Made by a program: the position numbers and the translations under genes. Source: Copromyces sp. CBS 386.78 (taxonomy: Eukaryota; Ascomycota; Sordariomycetes; Sordariales; Sordariaceae). From it: a DNA stretch of 64,000 bases. Positions 23,125 through 35,489 of this stretch are shown here, piece after piece. The DNA lies in NCBI GenBank assembly GCA_030685235.1, contig MU839095.1, forward strand, positions 62,001 through 126,000. Reading direction: 5' to 3'. The stretch's first letter is position 1, and every line of letters starts with the position of its first letter. The notes under the pieces were generated by a model that had not been told where the DNA came from, did no database searches, and saw nothing but the letters and a program-made list of their open reading frames with translations.

Positions 23125-24497
23125 ATGCTGGGCCCAAATGGAGTAAAGGCCTGGGATGGATGATGTCGTCGTCACCATCATCGACGTCGTCAGATGTGTG
23201 TGTCCCTTCAGTCCCGAGTAGCCGAGCGCCCAACTTCTGTCTTGGCTGTTTTCGCATACGGGAGAGGCACTCGCTGGAAGAATGAGAAGAAAAATTTCCT
23301 TAAATTCTTTACTGTTACATATACACCTAAAAAGAACCTAAACGCCTACCTAGAAGAGCTTTACTTTTTTGGACCATAGAACGGGGCTCAGCTGGGGAGT
23401 TGGCATGAGAAACGGGAATGAAATTAAATGGTACTCTTATGAAAAGAAATCAATCGGGCTGTATTGGAGGAAATGGTGATCACATCGGCGGTATGATATG
23501 ATATGACTAGGAAGCTAAGGATTGAGGAAAAGCAAAAAGACGGAGGGTGACTTGACTTCGTCAACTGTAGAGCAGAGGAGCAGGTTGCGGGTGGCGTTCA
23601 GTGTTGAAGTGTAACTTGGTTTATAAAGAATCATACCTAACGAACCATCATCACGAGGACATGGGCGATTATATGTATATGGACTTGGTTTGTATTTGTG
23701 GCTATCCGTACTAAGGACTTCTCAAGTCCGCCTTCGAGAACCCATGATGCCTTTAGCGACGCCGTGGTCAGGTTGCCCCGACACCAACTTGCAAGCAAGC
23801 GCACCATCCGCAACAATATATACCAAACCAAGCAATCCTCCACAGGAATACCTTCGGGCTTGAGCGAACCTTTGAGAAGAAAAAAGGTACAACTCCCAGC
23901 CAAACCAACGAGCGGAGCGTGTCCGACGTCCAAAGAAGCAAAAGAAGAATCAAAGTTTTCTTACGTACAACATAGAGAGATCAATGTTCAAGAAGTGAAC
24001 GAGGGTAAAGAAAATGTTAGCCAGCTGACGTAGTCAACCAATAACATTCAACACCCAAAGAAAGAAAATAATGCAGATACCATCATGTTACCGGTCCCTT
24101 TGTCTCCAAATCATTCCCGTGATGGCCTTTTGGTGGTCTTTGTTGTTTTGCCTTTTAAAACCGAAATGTCATGCCGTCGTAAAAATCCAGATGTATGGCG
24201 TTTCTACGTTGCCAAGGGACGCAAAAGGTGTTGCCATAACTGGACGATACATGCTGGTTTGCGCAACTGCCGTTGTAGATACAGACCTCCTAGTAGAGGA
24301 AAACCGATCATGATTTGCGCGCTCCAGGCGTATGGGAAGTAAATTGGAACAAACATGTCGCTGATGGGGTTCTGTGTACATATGCACACCCTACTACTAG
24401 AGGGGCTTTTGGCAGGAGTGTGGCCACGATGTAGCCATAGCGAATGAGCCACATGATATCACTCCTGCCTACGAAGATGCGAGTCTTCGGGGTGTGT
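23125..24497. other. Tail-to-tail intergenic region (lag1 / CAP gene)
   Basis: About 1.4 kb of 3' flanks, A-rich around 23276-23340 and 23870-24080. No open frame here looks like protein. Confidence 0.5.
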
Positions 24498-25589
24498 TTA
24501 AGCAACAATGCCAGCCTGGCCGAGAGGAGCCCCAACGTTCTTGCCGTAGGCACCGCCCATGTTGCCTGGGAAGAGTGTTAGTGGCTGTACGTTGATCATA
24601 GATAAATAAAACTTACCGGGAGGATAATAGTTGCAGACAGTGTACCAAACGTCCATCTGCGTGCTCATGGTACCCTTGGGGCAGTACTGCGTATAGCAGC
24701 CAACCTCCTTAGACTCCTTCCAAACGAGCTGAGAGAAATGGCCCCAGCTCTCGAAGTTAGACGTGTCCGGGTTATCATTGCCATAGTTGGAGGCAGGCCA
24801 AAGGGGAAGCTCCCCGTTATACCACATGTTAGTTGTGGCCTGTGCACCAGCCTTGGCAGCGCCCTTATCCAGGACAACCTGCGTGTTGCTAGAACCCCAC
24901 ATGGCGATGTTCTGACCGTAGCCACCGCCGCCGGGAGTCCTTGAGGTTTGTCAGTACAATGAAAGTCAAAAATGTGGTCAGATAATATCTTACAGGTCGT
25001 GTTGGAACTTGCACGGGGCCGCAGCTTCCTGAGCATACTTGGCATAGGACTCTCCCCAAGTCATAGCATCAGCAGAGTGGTTGCTGCGGTGGATGTTGTG
25101 GTGATAGAGAAGCGTGTCGGCATAGTCGCCAGCGCTAGAGGCCGCGGGAGAGTCGACCTTGGTAGTAGCAGGCTCCTGCTTGGTGCTGGTGGCAGCAGCA
25201 GGTGCAGCAACGACGGCAGGCGCAGTAGTGGGCGCGGGCTGCTCAGTGCTGGAGCTGACCGGAACAATGATGACGGTAGACGAGGTAGTCTCCGGAGCAG
25301 GGGGCGCGGCAACCACGACAATGCTGCTGGAAGAAGGGGTCGGCACGGGAGCGGGAGCCTGGCTAGTCGGCTGGACCACGGTCGTGAAAAATTTGGTGTG
25401 ATGCGGGCGGCCGGGGCCGTGTTGGTGAAAGGCGTTCGCGGTAGCAAAGGGCACGTCTCCGGCAGTAACGGTAACGGTAACCCACTCCTCAACCATCTTG
25501 GTGGTGAAGTGGATGCGTCTGTCCTGGAGAACGGGGCTGGCCGAGGCCATGAGAGCGCCAGAGGCGGCGAGAATCATAGAGCCCTTCAT
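24498..25589 (-). CDS. Secreted CAP/SCP/PR-1-like protein (Pry family)
   Basis: Secreted cysteine-rich protein of the CAP superfamily; fungal Pry proteins bind sterols and fatty acids outside the cell. Exons 25589-24994, 24939-24617 and 24565-24498 give 328 residues. The N-terminus MKGSMILAASGALMASASP is a signal peptide, and LQDRR just after it looks like a Kex2 propeptide site. Residues ~75-150 are a Ser/Thr/Pro/Ala-rich linker, probably O-glycosylated. The CAP domain starts near residue 153 with LLYHHNIHR and MTWGESYAKYAQEAA, then GGGGYGQNIA. The two signature motifs are HFSQLVWKESKEVGC (CAP1) and VCNYYPPGN (CAP2), the latter split by the second intron. The acceptor of intron 1 is CAAG, which keeps HDL-T-PGGGG in frame. 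It is flanked by transposon copy 2 about 2.5 kb upstream. Confidence 0.94.
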
Positions 25590-28132
25590 TTTTGCTGATT
25601 TGGAAGCGCTTGGAGAGAAGGTTGTGAGTCTGTGGTGATATGAAGTTAGATGAGTGTAAGAGAATGCTGGGACAAACTTAGCCGCCCAGACAAAAAGCAG
25701 ATATAAGGATCGTGGTGAAGTGAAGGTTAAGGATCGACAGTTGCGACGTTCGCAAAGTTGTTGAAGAGGATGAAGATTGGAAAAGCCAACGAAAAGTGCA
25801 ATCATCCTCATGCAGGCGAGAAAACAATTTTCGTTTTCCCCATGTCCCCCGGAACATCGACCCTATGCAGGACCCTCTCCTCGGGTACGGGTCATCACGC
25901 GGGACCGCCTTTGTTTGCGAAAACAAAGTGCTTGTGCGCCATGGGATGAACGAGGGGGCGAACCATCAAACAAAGAACAAGGTGGGTATGATAGGGCTGA
26001 ACAATCACCTACCTCGAGTTGTAGCCGATGTTGTTGACTGGGGTATTTTTTTGCTCAAACGGGCGGACCCTTGAGTTGATGGATGGAATATCTGGGGGGT
26101 TATGTAGTCAGATCCAGCTGGTGGCAGCGCTGCTGTTGCCGATTATCGATATCCTTCAAGGACGTCGGTTGTGATCGTGTGCTCGAGTGAGCTTTGGGTG
26201 AGACAAGAACTGGGTCGGTTGTCGGAAATCGAACAGCCGGCTGGTTTCTCTTTCTCCGAGAAGGCGACTCAGAAAGACGGACTGTCAGGTCGAGGGAGTG
26301 ACAAAGTCGAGAGACAGAGAATGTTGCTTGGCAGCCTGTCTCGATCGGGGTCCACGAAAGGTCACCACAAGCACGAGGTCGAGCGTCGGATCAAGGTAGG
26401 TTTCAGAGGACAACGCCGCCGTCCAAAGAAATCCAGAAATGAGCGTGGAAGGGTCGGGGGGGAGGGGGGGGGGGAAGGAATGTAAGGCGGGCAAATACCA
26501 GGCCGGTGGGTTCAAAGAGTGAACGAAAGTGGGTTGACGAATGTAGAACAAGCTGAGCCTGATGAAGTTCTCGTGAGAGAGAAAAGAAGAGAAGGCGGGG
26601 TGGCGAAGAGAATATTTAAGAGAATGGAAGGTGAACAGCCGCGACTGGGGGGGTGCAGAAGAAAAGAGATGGGATGCGGAAGTGTGGGCGGAAGGAAGGT
26701 ACTCTGCACAGTGGGAGCCTGACAGGCAGGTGGTAGTAAGGCGGGAAGAGCTGATGGCAGGGTGCGAAAGGGTAAGGTAGGTGGATCGACTGTTTGTTAC
26801 CACGTCAACCCCGGCAAGGCGACGGAGCTAACGGACGGGACCCTGGGTTAAGATGGAAAGAGCGCCGTTGTGTGTTAGGGTAAAGCGAGGGCTTCGCAGT
26901 GACCGCGGTGACCAAATCCCAGCAAGTTGGTCCTGGCCCGTTTGACTACTCGACCGAGTCGACCCCCTTGATCAAACTGCCGCTGGTTTTTCGGATTTCA
27001 GGCACGGCGGGGGTTTGAGGGGGGGTACAAGGTACCTTGCGGGGCGTTAATTTGGTCGCAAAATGGGACAGACGTCACCAGTGATCAAACAGTCTGACAG
27101 TGTAGACAAGTGACGGCAATGATATGATGATCCACCGAGTGTGATCCTCTTTATCAACAATTTGAGAAATGAAATGTCGGACATCACACAAGGCACATAG
27201 TCGCGAGAAACCGTCATCGGCACACAAAAAGCCGTCGAAAGAAGCCAGGAAGCCGGTCAAAGTGGCAACTGACGCCTGGGGCAAAGAAGACTTCATATAC
27301 TACAATGCCCATCTGCTCATATAGCCTTCATTCAGTGTGAGAGATTGTCCGTCATTTGTCATGGCTGCACATGTGTAGCTTCGTGTAAAAGGTTGCGGTG
27401 GATGGCCATTTTCACCCGGCAGCAGTGCGGGTATCTAGGCTGTGAGTCGTCAGCGATGGAACGGATGGAAGTGGTTGACAGCAACTTACCTGACAAAGGA
27501 AGGTATTCTGATCCCAGGGTGAATCCCCCAGACATAGATTTCTTCAGATGCAACAAACGATGCTCACCCGGGGCCGGTAATTGGTTCGTCTTCCCCGAAG
27601 CTGCTAAACGCTCACAGTTCGTCCCATGTGTCTGGGCAAGGCGGATGACGCTCCGTCTTTGGCCTATCCGTTCGCTTGTGCGCTTTTTGATAAGACGACC
27701 TAACCCAGACACTCCAGACTCGCTTCGACGCGGTCCACGGGTGGGATTCGCTCTCGTTCTCGACTCCATCTTCCGCGCATCGCAGGACACCAGTACCTAG
27801 TGTATGTAACAGCGGCGCGGGGTTGGCCCTTGCTGGCCCAAGGTGGTTCCTGCTTTTTTGCTGCTCCACGAGCCGCCCCTGGGGCAGTTGAGGTTGTTTC
27901 CTGATCCCGGTCGTCGTCATGTACCTGCAGGAAGAAGTGGGGCTCTCTGCGGCGTGTCGGAATGGCACGACAGGGGTTTTCACGCTGAAACGGCGCTAAT
28001 TTCGATCTATCCCCACTCCAATTGAACTCTTTCCCTTCTCCTCGTTGATATCTTTCCGCTTGTTGCTAAGGTGATGGGCTTGTTTCCATAAGGTGTCCAG
28101 ATATTCGTGATACCCACCTTTCAATATCCAGA
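25590..28132. other. CAP-gene upstream region up to transposon copy 2
   Basis: 2.5 kb of normal composition. A TTATAT-like box lies at about 25694-25700, some 110 bp upstream of the CAP start. A G-rich run (26457-26474) and short overlapping open frames on both strands are present, none with recognisable protein character. Confidence 0.5.
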
Positions 28133-28141
28133 GGCCACCAT
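28133..28141. repeat. Target-site duplication, left (element copy 2)
   Basis: GGCCACCAT, repeated exactly at 35481-35489. With the same element ends as copy 1 it is 9 bp instead of 8. Confidence 0.88.
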
Positions 28142-28161
28142 TTATCTCAGTGCTCAGACCT
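28142..28161 (+). repeat. Left terminal inverted repeat, copy 2
   Basis: TTATCTCAGTGC...CAGACCT, identical to copy 1. Confidence 0.9.
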
Positions 28162-28214
28162 ACTTTCTTTTTTGGGCAGGGGGCGACCTACGGCCGCCAA
28201 GGATTGGGCCTGCG

Positions 28215-28260
28215 GCCCGTACGCTTCACGCACATCTAGCCAGTACGCTACGCGCACTAG
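28215..28260 (+). repeat. Imperfect tandem duplication, left end of copy 2
   Basis: Two versions of GTACGCT[T/A]C[A/G]CGCAC separated by ATCTAGCCA. Copy 1 has a single version. Unlike most differences between the copies, this is an insertion or deletion event. Confidence 0.75.
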
Positions 28261-28759
28261 GTTTCTCAATTAAAAATTTCCAATATTTCTAAATTATAGT
28301 CCGTATATCGTTTCTTTTAATATATTTATATATATTAACTAAAATTGCCTAAAAAAAAGGTCTAAATCTTCAATATAGAAAATTAGCTATCTAAATAGGC
28401 TACCCTATATAAATTAAAATAAACTAATATATTTATTATATAGTAACTATATTATAATAAAACGTATTAATAAAAATAAACCTACTAATAAATAGAGAAT
28501 TTAATAGAAATTATTATAATATTTTTTTTTTTATTAATATACTCAATTATATAAATACAAACTATAAAAGTAATTTTTTTATTTAAATAGTATAATACTA
28601 TTTAAAGTCTAATACCTATATTTACATTATTTTTCATCCTAACTTTTTAAAAAATTTTATATATAATTTATAATATACGTTAATAAACTATATAATCTTT
28701 TTTCATCGTTACGTCGCGTATATAATTTTCTACAATTTAATATATTATTAATATTATAA

Positions 28760-30862
28760 ATAATAATAACAGCCCTATCGACCCCCAACGCATACTACGT
28801 ATAATATAAAAGATTATCGGTAATAAAGAATTTAGAAAAGGGTAAATTAAAATAATCGTTAAATTTATTTATAAGCAAAAAAATATAATATTAATCGCAG
28901 CAATAAATTATAATAAAAATATTATTTTATATACCTTTTCCGCACTCTTTAATAAGATTACTATATAAATTATACCTTTAACAAAACTTAACGAGGCTTA
29001 GCAAAAAAATATTATTAAGAAGGTAGAAGGTTTAAAATTTATATAAATTAATAATAATATATTAAAAAAGGTAAAATAAATTTTTAATAATAAAAAAAGG
29101 GGTATAAACTAATAGTAAAATAAAATAAGAATATATAGAAGGAATACAAAGAAGGAAAATATACTTATATCCTTTTAAACTTAGAATAAACGTTCAATCT
29201 ATAATTTAAAACTATTCTTTATTCGCTAAACTTTTACAAAAAGATCGGTCTTTTTACTATCGACGAATTATATATTATATTAGAATAAGACAAGGATTTT
29301 AAAAAAGACTTCTAATATTTATATACTCTTCGACCCTTATTACCCTAGAATATTCCTTAATTCGAATATACTACTACGTTAGCCGGCGTATATTAAAATT
29401 TTATTATTAAAAAGGCTAAATTTAATAAAAATAATTTGGAAATTATTTGTACCTTAATAAATCGTCCCGAAATCGCTATCGTAGTATAGCCTCTTTTATA
29501 AAATTATATTAAGGATTTCCGTCGCCTATTATTTTTAATTAATAGTATTACCCTTAAAAACCGATAATAAATTCCGAAAACGATAATTTATATTAATAAT
29601 AAGAATACTCTTCCTACTACCCACTATACTATTATTAACTATTTATATAAATAATACAATTTTAGTAAAAAAATAGGGCGTAAGGTTATCCGCCTATATA
29701 ATAGCTTAATCCGTATTATTAATAAAAATATTATCTTTAAGGATTTCTAAAAAGATATAAATTATAGGATAATCTATATTACTGTTACTCTCGGTATAGG
29801 ATTAAATATACTTAATATTAATAGAGTAATCCAATTTAGACTATTTAAAATTTTAAGCCTTTTAAATTTCTAATAACGTTTTAGAAGAACGATGCGAAAG
29901 AAGGATAATTAGGGATAAGCATATTTTTTTACCCCTTTTTATTTATTCGATTATTTAGGGTCCGACGAAAAATAATCGCAACGACTAGCCCAAATTCGTA
30001 ATTAACCGCATATACTTCATATACCTAATTAATTAATAAATCTTATAACGAGCTATAATAATAAAAGAGAAGAAGGGGGTAATAATAATAATAATAATAA
30101 TATAGTTAGTTACGTAAATAAAGCGGACCTACTTAAAGCTAAATTTCAACTTCAACCCGATAATGGAATAGGATTTTATTCCCTTTATAAATTTCGATAT
30201 AAAATTAAATTATTAAAGCTAGAAGATATTAAAAAGAAGGTAATAAATCCGGTAATTAAAGATTAGTTTAATATATACTACTTTCGACGGATAATACTTA
30301 ATTATCTATAAGAATTATATTACAATCTAAATTTAAAATATAAGCGACCTATTCCTATTAGAAAATACTATAATATATATAATCTACAACTTAAACGAAT
30401 TCTTCTAATACTATCCAAAGTATAGAATAGAGAAAAAATATTTAATAAGCCCTCTATTAGTAGTCTTATTAATATAGCTACTACCTACCTATTAAAATAG
30501 TATAAAAAGTATATACAAATATTAATTCCTATTAAACTTCGAGCTTTTAAAATATTTTTAAAGATATTTATACTTTATAAATTTTAGAATACTATAGTAC
30601 GATTACTAGTAAATAGTAGAAAAAAACTATTAAAACTATTATTTAACGATATAATTAAATTAGATAAAAAATTCCCTAAATTAAAATCTTAATAGAAATA
30701 ATATTATTAATATATTAAAGGATTAATTAATTTCTATAAAGAATCTATTATTAAAATCTACAAAGATTAGGAAACCTCGAAGAAAAAGCCAATAAATCCT
30801 AATATTACTACTATTAATACTAATTAATAAACTAGCCTAAAAGCAGCTTCTACGCCGGCTAG
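28760..30862 (+). pseudogene. RIP-killed RecQ-like SF2 helicase, copy 2
   Basis: Same decayed gene as in copy 1, shifted by 15172. Motif II at 29262-29273 reads D-E-L-Y, so the catalytic-box glutamate is kept here and the last residue (Tyr from a probable His) is changed by a C-to-T event. The motif V/VI region near 29760-29890 again reads as GLNILNINRVI followed by FRLFK for an ancestral QFKLPK-like run. Boundaries are approximate. Confidence 0.72.
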
Positions 30863-32171
30863 CCCGTCTATCCTTTCTTCTTTTATTCTATTAAGAAGAA
30901 TAATTATTAAAATCTATTAAAATAATTTATAAAAGTAATTAATTAAACGAATTCTAATACGAGAAAGAGTAATAGTAAATTAATTAACTAGAAATAAAAT
31001 TAGTAAAACTAATTTAATTAATATAAATAAAAAGTAGGAAGATATAGAGTAAGAAGTAATTAAACTTTCAATATTAAGAAGAAATATTCCGTTGTACGTT
31101 TTACAAATTATTCTTATTCCTATACTTATATTAGGAATTCCCGCTCCCCTACTAAAAGCTATTCCTAAACCGCTACGAAAGAAAGCGCTAATAAAGGAAA
31201 AAACTACTTAACCTACTATTCCTACTCAACCTTCTATTACTAGACTATATTCAATATTTAATATAGGAGCTCGATAATTAATAAAGGAGCTTACTCCTAA
31301 AAAACAATATAAAGCCTATATTATTACTTTATTACCTTCTTTTTAAAAATTACTTTAATAATACGAAATACAAGTAATAATATTACTATTTATATTACTA
31401 ATAATAATTAATACCGCTAATATTATTACTACTAATATTACTTTTCTAACGCCCGTTTAAAGAAGTAAAAAGAAGACTAATAATATAAAGACTCTAATTA
31501 TAAATTTATTAGTATATAAAAAATAAATAAGTAAAAGTAATTTTAATATTAATTAAGTATTATCGTAAAAATATAATTATAATTAACTTTAACCCTAATA
31601 AATTAAAATATTACTAGATATAACCTAGCTCCGAATATATTTCCCGTACTATAACCGCATTATATTATTATTAAAAATAATCCTAAAACTACTTCTAATC
31701 GCTTTTAACTATCTCTATAAACTTTTAATCCTATTTTAATTATTATTAGCCCCCGACGGGGGGTACTATAAGGACGCTTATAGTATAGCAGTATATAAGG
31801 ACGTTTATATATTTCTATTAATATTATAAATTATAGAAACCCCTATTCGAATCCCATTTATAATTATTATAATTATTTTTCTCTATTTCTATTTATTTTT
31901 ACCCTTCTATTACCCTCTTATTACTTCTTTACTTCCATAATATTTAAAATCTTATTTAGTTAATAATTAATAATTAATTATTAGCGCAGGGGGAGGAAAT
32001 ATAGGTACGCTATAAAACGTATTATTTTTTAGGTTGCTATAAATAAGTACCCTATTACTACAGCGGAGTATTTATAAGGCAATTCAATTAAAGTACGTAG
32101 AATAAACCGTATTAAACTCCTTTTTTTTAGTATTTTCTTAATTTTATATAGAGATTTACCTAACCTACGAA

Positions 32172-34622
32172 AAATATAGATTTACTTAACCTATTAAAAA
32201 AAATATATATTTTCATTTTATTATTATTATTATAAAATTTCTAAATATCAATCGCATTATATAATAATTATACAAAATTTATACTAAAAGTAATTTATAT
32301 TATTAAAAATTATCGTTATTAATAAACCTATAATCCTATAAATTATTATCGTTATTAAAAATACGCCCACCTTCCTCGCTATAATCTAATATACTATTTT
32401 AATTAGTAAAAAGAATTATTCTAAGCAAATACTTCTAATTAATAATATTAATTAGGATAAAGATAATTTTATTCTACTTATTTAGCTTTTTAAATAAATA
32501 AATTTAACTTAAAATAAAAAGATCTAATATATTAAATACTTTAGGGTTAATTTCTATAACCGTCGTCTTCCTCTTTATTATTCTATTACTATATAATTTT
32601 AAAGTATATAAAATAATATCGGTAAAGGGATTACTAATTATATAAATACCTTTAACAATACGTCCCCAAAGGCGTTTAATACTTTTTCGAATAATAGCGA
32701 ATATATTAGAATTAAAAATTAATTATAATAGTATAACTTTAATATTATAAGTAAAAATTTTATTATTCTTAATATTAATTATAAAAATAGTATTCTAATA
32801 TTCGAATATAATATTAATAGCTTTATATCGATTGCCAATTATAATACAACGAATTAGACCGCCTTTTATAATAGCCTCTCTAAAATTATTATTATAAATA
32901 TTAGAATATAAAAGCCATATAAAATATAATATTTCTAAATTGTAATTTATTAATCCGCCGCCTTAAAAAAGGATTCAAAATATTAGTACAATATTTTAAA
33001 GAAAGCTATAATCTCCTACTCGAACCGTTTTATAAATAAGTAAAAGAAATTCAATAATTTATATTAACTAATACTAATTACGAAATTCTATATTAATAAG
33101 AGTATCGTCATTATTATTAATATATTTACTAATCTAACCTTTAATAGTAAAAACCGTATTCTAAATATTATTAAATATATTTTATAAGTAGGTCACTCCT
33201 TCCTTCTCTTTATTAAATATTTTTTTTATTACTTTTCAAATACTATTAATATTAAATTCGTCTATTAATAAGCCTTTTTAAACTAACTTATTAATAATAA
33301 AAACGAAAATACAAATTTAATAACCGTATATTAAAATAAATATAACTAAATAATATTTAACTTTATTTTTAATAATCTTTCTTTAGCGTTAGAAAAAGAA
33401 AATATTAGAAAATAAAATAATATTCGACTAGTTAGGAGTACTATCGTCTTAGAAATTTCTAAAAATTATTTTAATAAGATTAGTTTCAATATAAAAAAAG
33501 GCTAGGATTAGGAATAACTATTTTTATTATTCCTATTGAATATTAAACTCTAATTCTTTATATTAAATACAATAAATAAAAAACGTTATTTTTTAATTAC
33601 TATAAATAAGAATTAATCGATTAATAAATTTTTAATAATTAATATTAAAACAGTTATCGAATAACTCTTTATAAATCTTATAAACCCCTTTTAATTTACC
33701 TTCGTCTTTATAAATAGCGCTAATTTAAAGATATAACGAATTTTTATATTTAATTCGCTTAAAAGTAGGTATAGGAGGCAAATTTTTAAGGGAGCGGTCT
33801 TTTTAATAAAAAAAATATTTAAAGGCGTATTCTAACAACTATTTTAAACCTTCAAAAATATTTTAGCGCTTAAAAAAGAAATATTAAATAATTATTTCGA
33901 ATATAAAAGGCTATATATATCGAATTAATAACTATTAAAAAGGACTACGTAATTCTAAATAATTAATTAAATAAATAGTAATCAAATTAATTATTTTATC
34001 CTACTTACTACCGGCTATTTTACGAATAGTATTTTTAAAATTGAAATTATTATATATAATAATACCGGTAGGATTTAAAGTAGTACGCTTAAAATCCTAT
34101 TTTACTTTAGCGGCTATAATATTAAGTATATAATTAAATATAGTATATAAAAATATAATACTAATGCCTAATAATATTTAGATAGTTTATCGAGGAGTAC
34201 CGTTTGAAAATAAGTATAAATTAAGTATACAACGAAAGAAAGTACTAATATTCTTAATATAATTAGCTATTATTATAGTAATAATAATAATAATATAACT
34301 ACTATACTATTCGCTAACTTCAATTTTCTCGACTTTTTCCTATATTTCCCGCTAATTTTATATTACTTATAAGAATAAAAAAACTAAAAAAGGTATTAGT
34401 CTCTAAATAACTAACTAAAATCCTTTAAAAGTATCTTCTAATTAAGAGTAATTATTTAATTAGGAAATATACGCTTATTCTTAGCCTTCGTTAACCTTTT
34501 CTAGCTCGAAATAATTAAAAGATAATTTATTAAGAAAAAACTTTATTTCTTTACGTACGACGGTAGTATAATAATTAGGCCTATATAGAATATTTTACTA
34601 AATAGTAAATCTAATTCTTAAT
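32172..34622 (-). pseudogene. RIP-killed transposase-like gene, copy 2
   Basis: Minus-strand counterpart of the copy 1 gene. YRPNYYTTVVRKEIK and SFNYFELEKV appear near 34500-34590, and PTGIIIYNNFNFKNTIRK near 34019-34075. The Asn before N-F-N-F is an Asp in the inferred ancestor (GAC to AAT). Assignment to a transposase is inference from context and this motif. Confidence 0.48.
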
Positions 34623-34910
34623 ATAATTTTTTAAATATGTTTATTTATTATAATTTTAATAAATATAAATATTCTACGAAGATCCTTTAACTATTAAATA
34701 ATAAATAATTTTAAATTATAATTCCTTAGAGATAAATTCTTTAATCGTACTATATTCCCTACCTATAATATTCTACGGCGTTTCTATTCCGCTAAAATCG
34801 CTTTAATAATATTATATTTAAAATTCTAATTAAGTTTAGGATTATTGAAGTCTTATTCTGATAAATTAGCCGGGGGGTTTAAAATTAGAATTAATTAAAA
34901 AGCTTTCTAT

Positions 34911-35114
34911 TTACTTCGAAACCGAAATAAGGTACGGTTTCGAACTCTTCGAATTCTTCGAATACTACGAAGAATACTGCGAGCGCGAAAGGGAATACTA
35001 CGAAGAATACTACGAATACCGCGAATATTACGCATATAAATTAATTAAGGGGTTAATTAAAGGGATTCTAATCGAAGGGTTAAATATAAGCGAAGATTTG
35101 GGAATAGAAGCGTA
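34911..35114 (+). other. Glu/Tyr-rich open stretch near the right end, copy 2
   Basis: Encodes FELFEFFEYYEEY followed by EREREYYEEYYEYREYY. Open for some 65 codons, the longest clean frame in either element. See copy 1. Confidence 0.45.
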
Positions 35115-35460
35115 AGAATTAATTATTTTAATTATTTTAATTGTAGAAGGGTAAATAGAAGATCGGAATAGCCTTAGGAATTATTAACTATAGTATTAAA
35201 GAGTATTAAAATAATGTGCTAGTTTACATAATTAAAATGTATTCGAAATATTGGTGATGCGATAATTTTTCGTAAAATTATAGTGGTTTTAGTAATAGTT
35301 GGGTAGTTTTACTATATAATTTACAATATTGGATATATCGGGAACTCAGACCTCTTGGGGCGTATATTAAAAATATTACCTAAAATAGTAGTTATGGCAT
35401 TTTATCGATAAATTAAATTTGTGTGGTGTAATCTGGTCCGTGCGTTACGCCCCGAAAAAG

Positions 35461-35480
35461 AGGTCTGAGCGCTGAGATAA
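35461..35480 (-). repeat. Right terminal inverted repeat, copy 2
   Basis: Ends AGCGCTGAGATAA as in copy 1. The subterminal hairpin arm TCAGACCTCTTGGGGCGTA precedes it at about 35344-35362. Confidence 0.9.
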
Positions 35481-35489
35481 GGCCACCAT
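35481..35489. repeat. Target-site duplication, right (element copy 2)
   Basis: GGCCACCAT, identical to 28133-28141. Confidence 0.88.

Larger units (their letters stand above)
28142..35480 (+). mobile_element. RIP-degraded TIR DNA transposon, copy 2
   Basis: 7339 bp, same orientation and structure as copy 1, with identical terminal repeats and its own target duplication, so it is an independent insertion and not part of one composite unit. It is longer by 25 bp; 24 of these are a tandem duplication near the left end (28215-28260). Motif positions match copy 1 at a constant offset over more than 6 kb. The differences are overwhelmingly C/T and G/A, the pattern RIP leaves. It contains the same two dead genes. 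Confidence 0.9.

Noticed and set aside
24972..25598. Plus-strand 208-codon open frame rich in Gly/Arg/Ser
   Set aside because: Antisense of the CAP gene's signal peptide and linker; composition follows from that.
12994..35480. Helitron or LTR retrotransposon
   Set aside because: Ends are inverted repeats with target duplications, which Helitrons lack, and there are no long direct terminal repeats. The helicase alone is not evidence for a Helitron.
12986..35489. One composite transposon carrying lag1 and the CAP gene
   Set aside because: Each copy has its own distinct target duplication directly at its ends, so they inserted independently.
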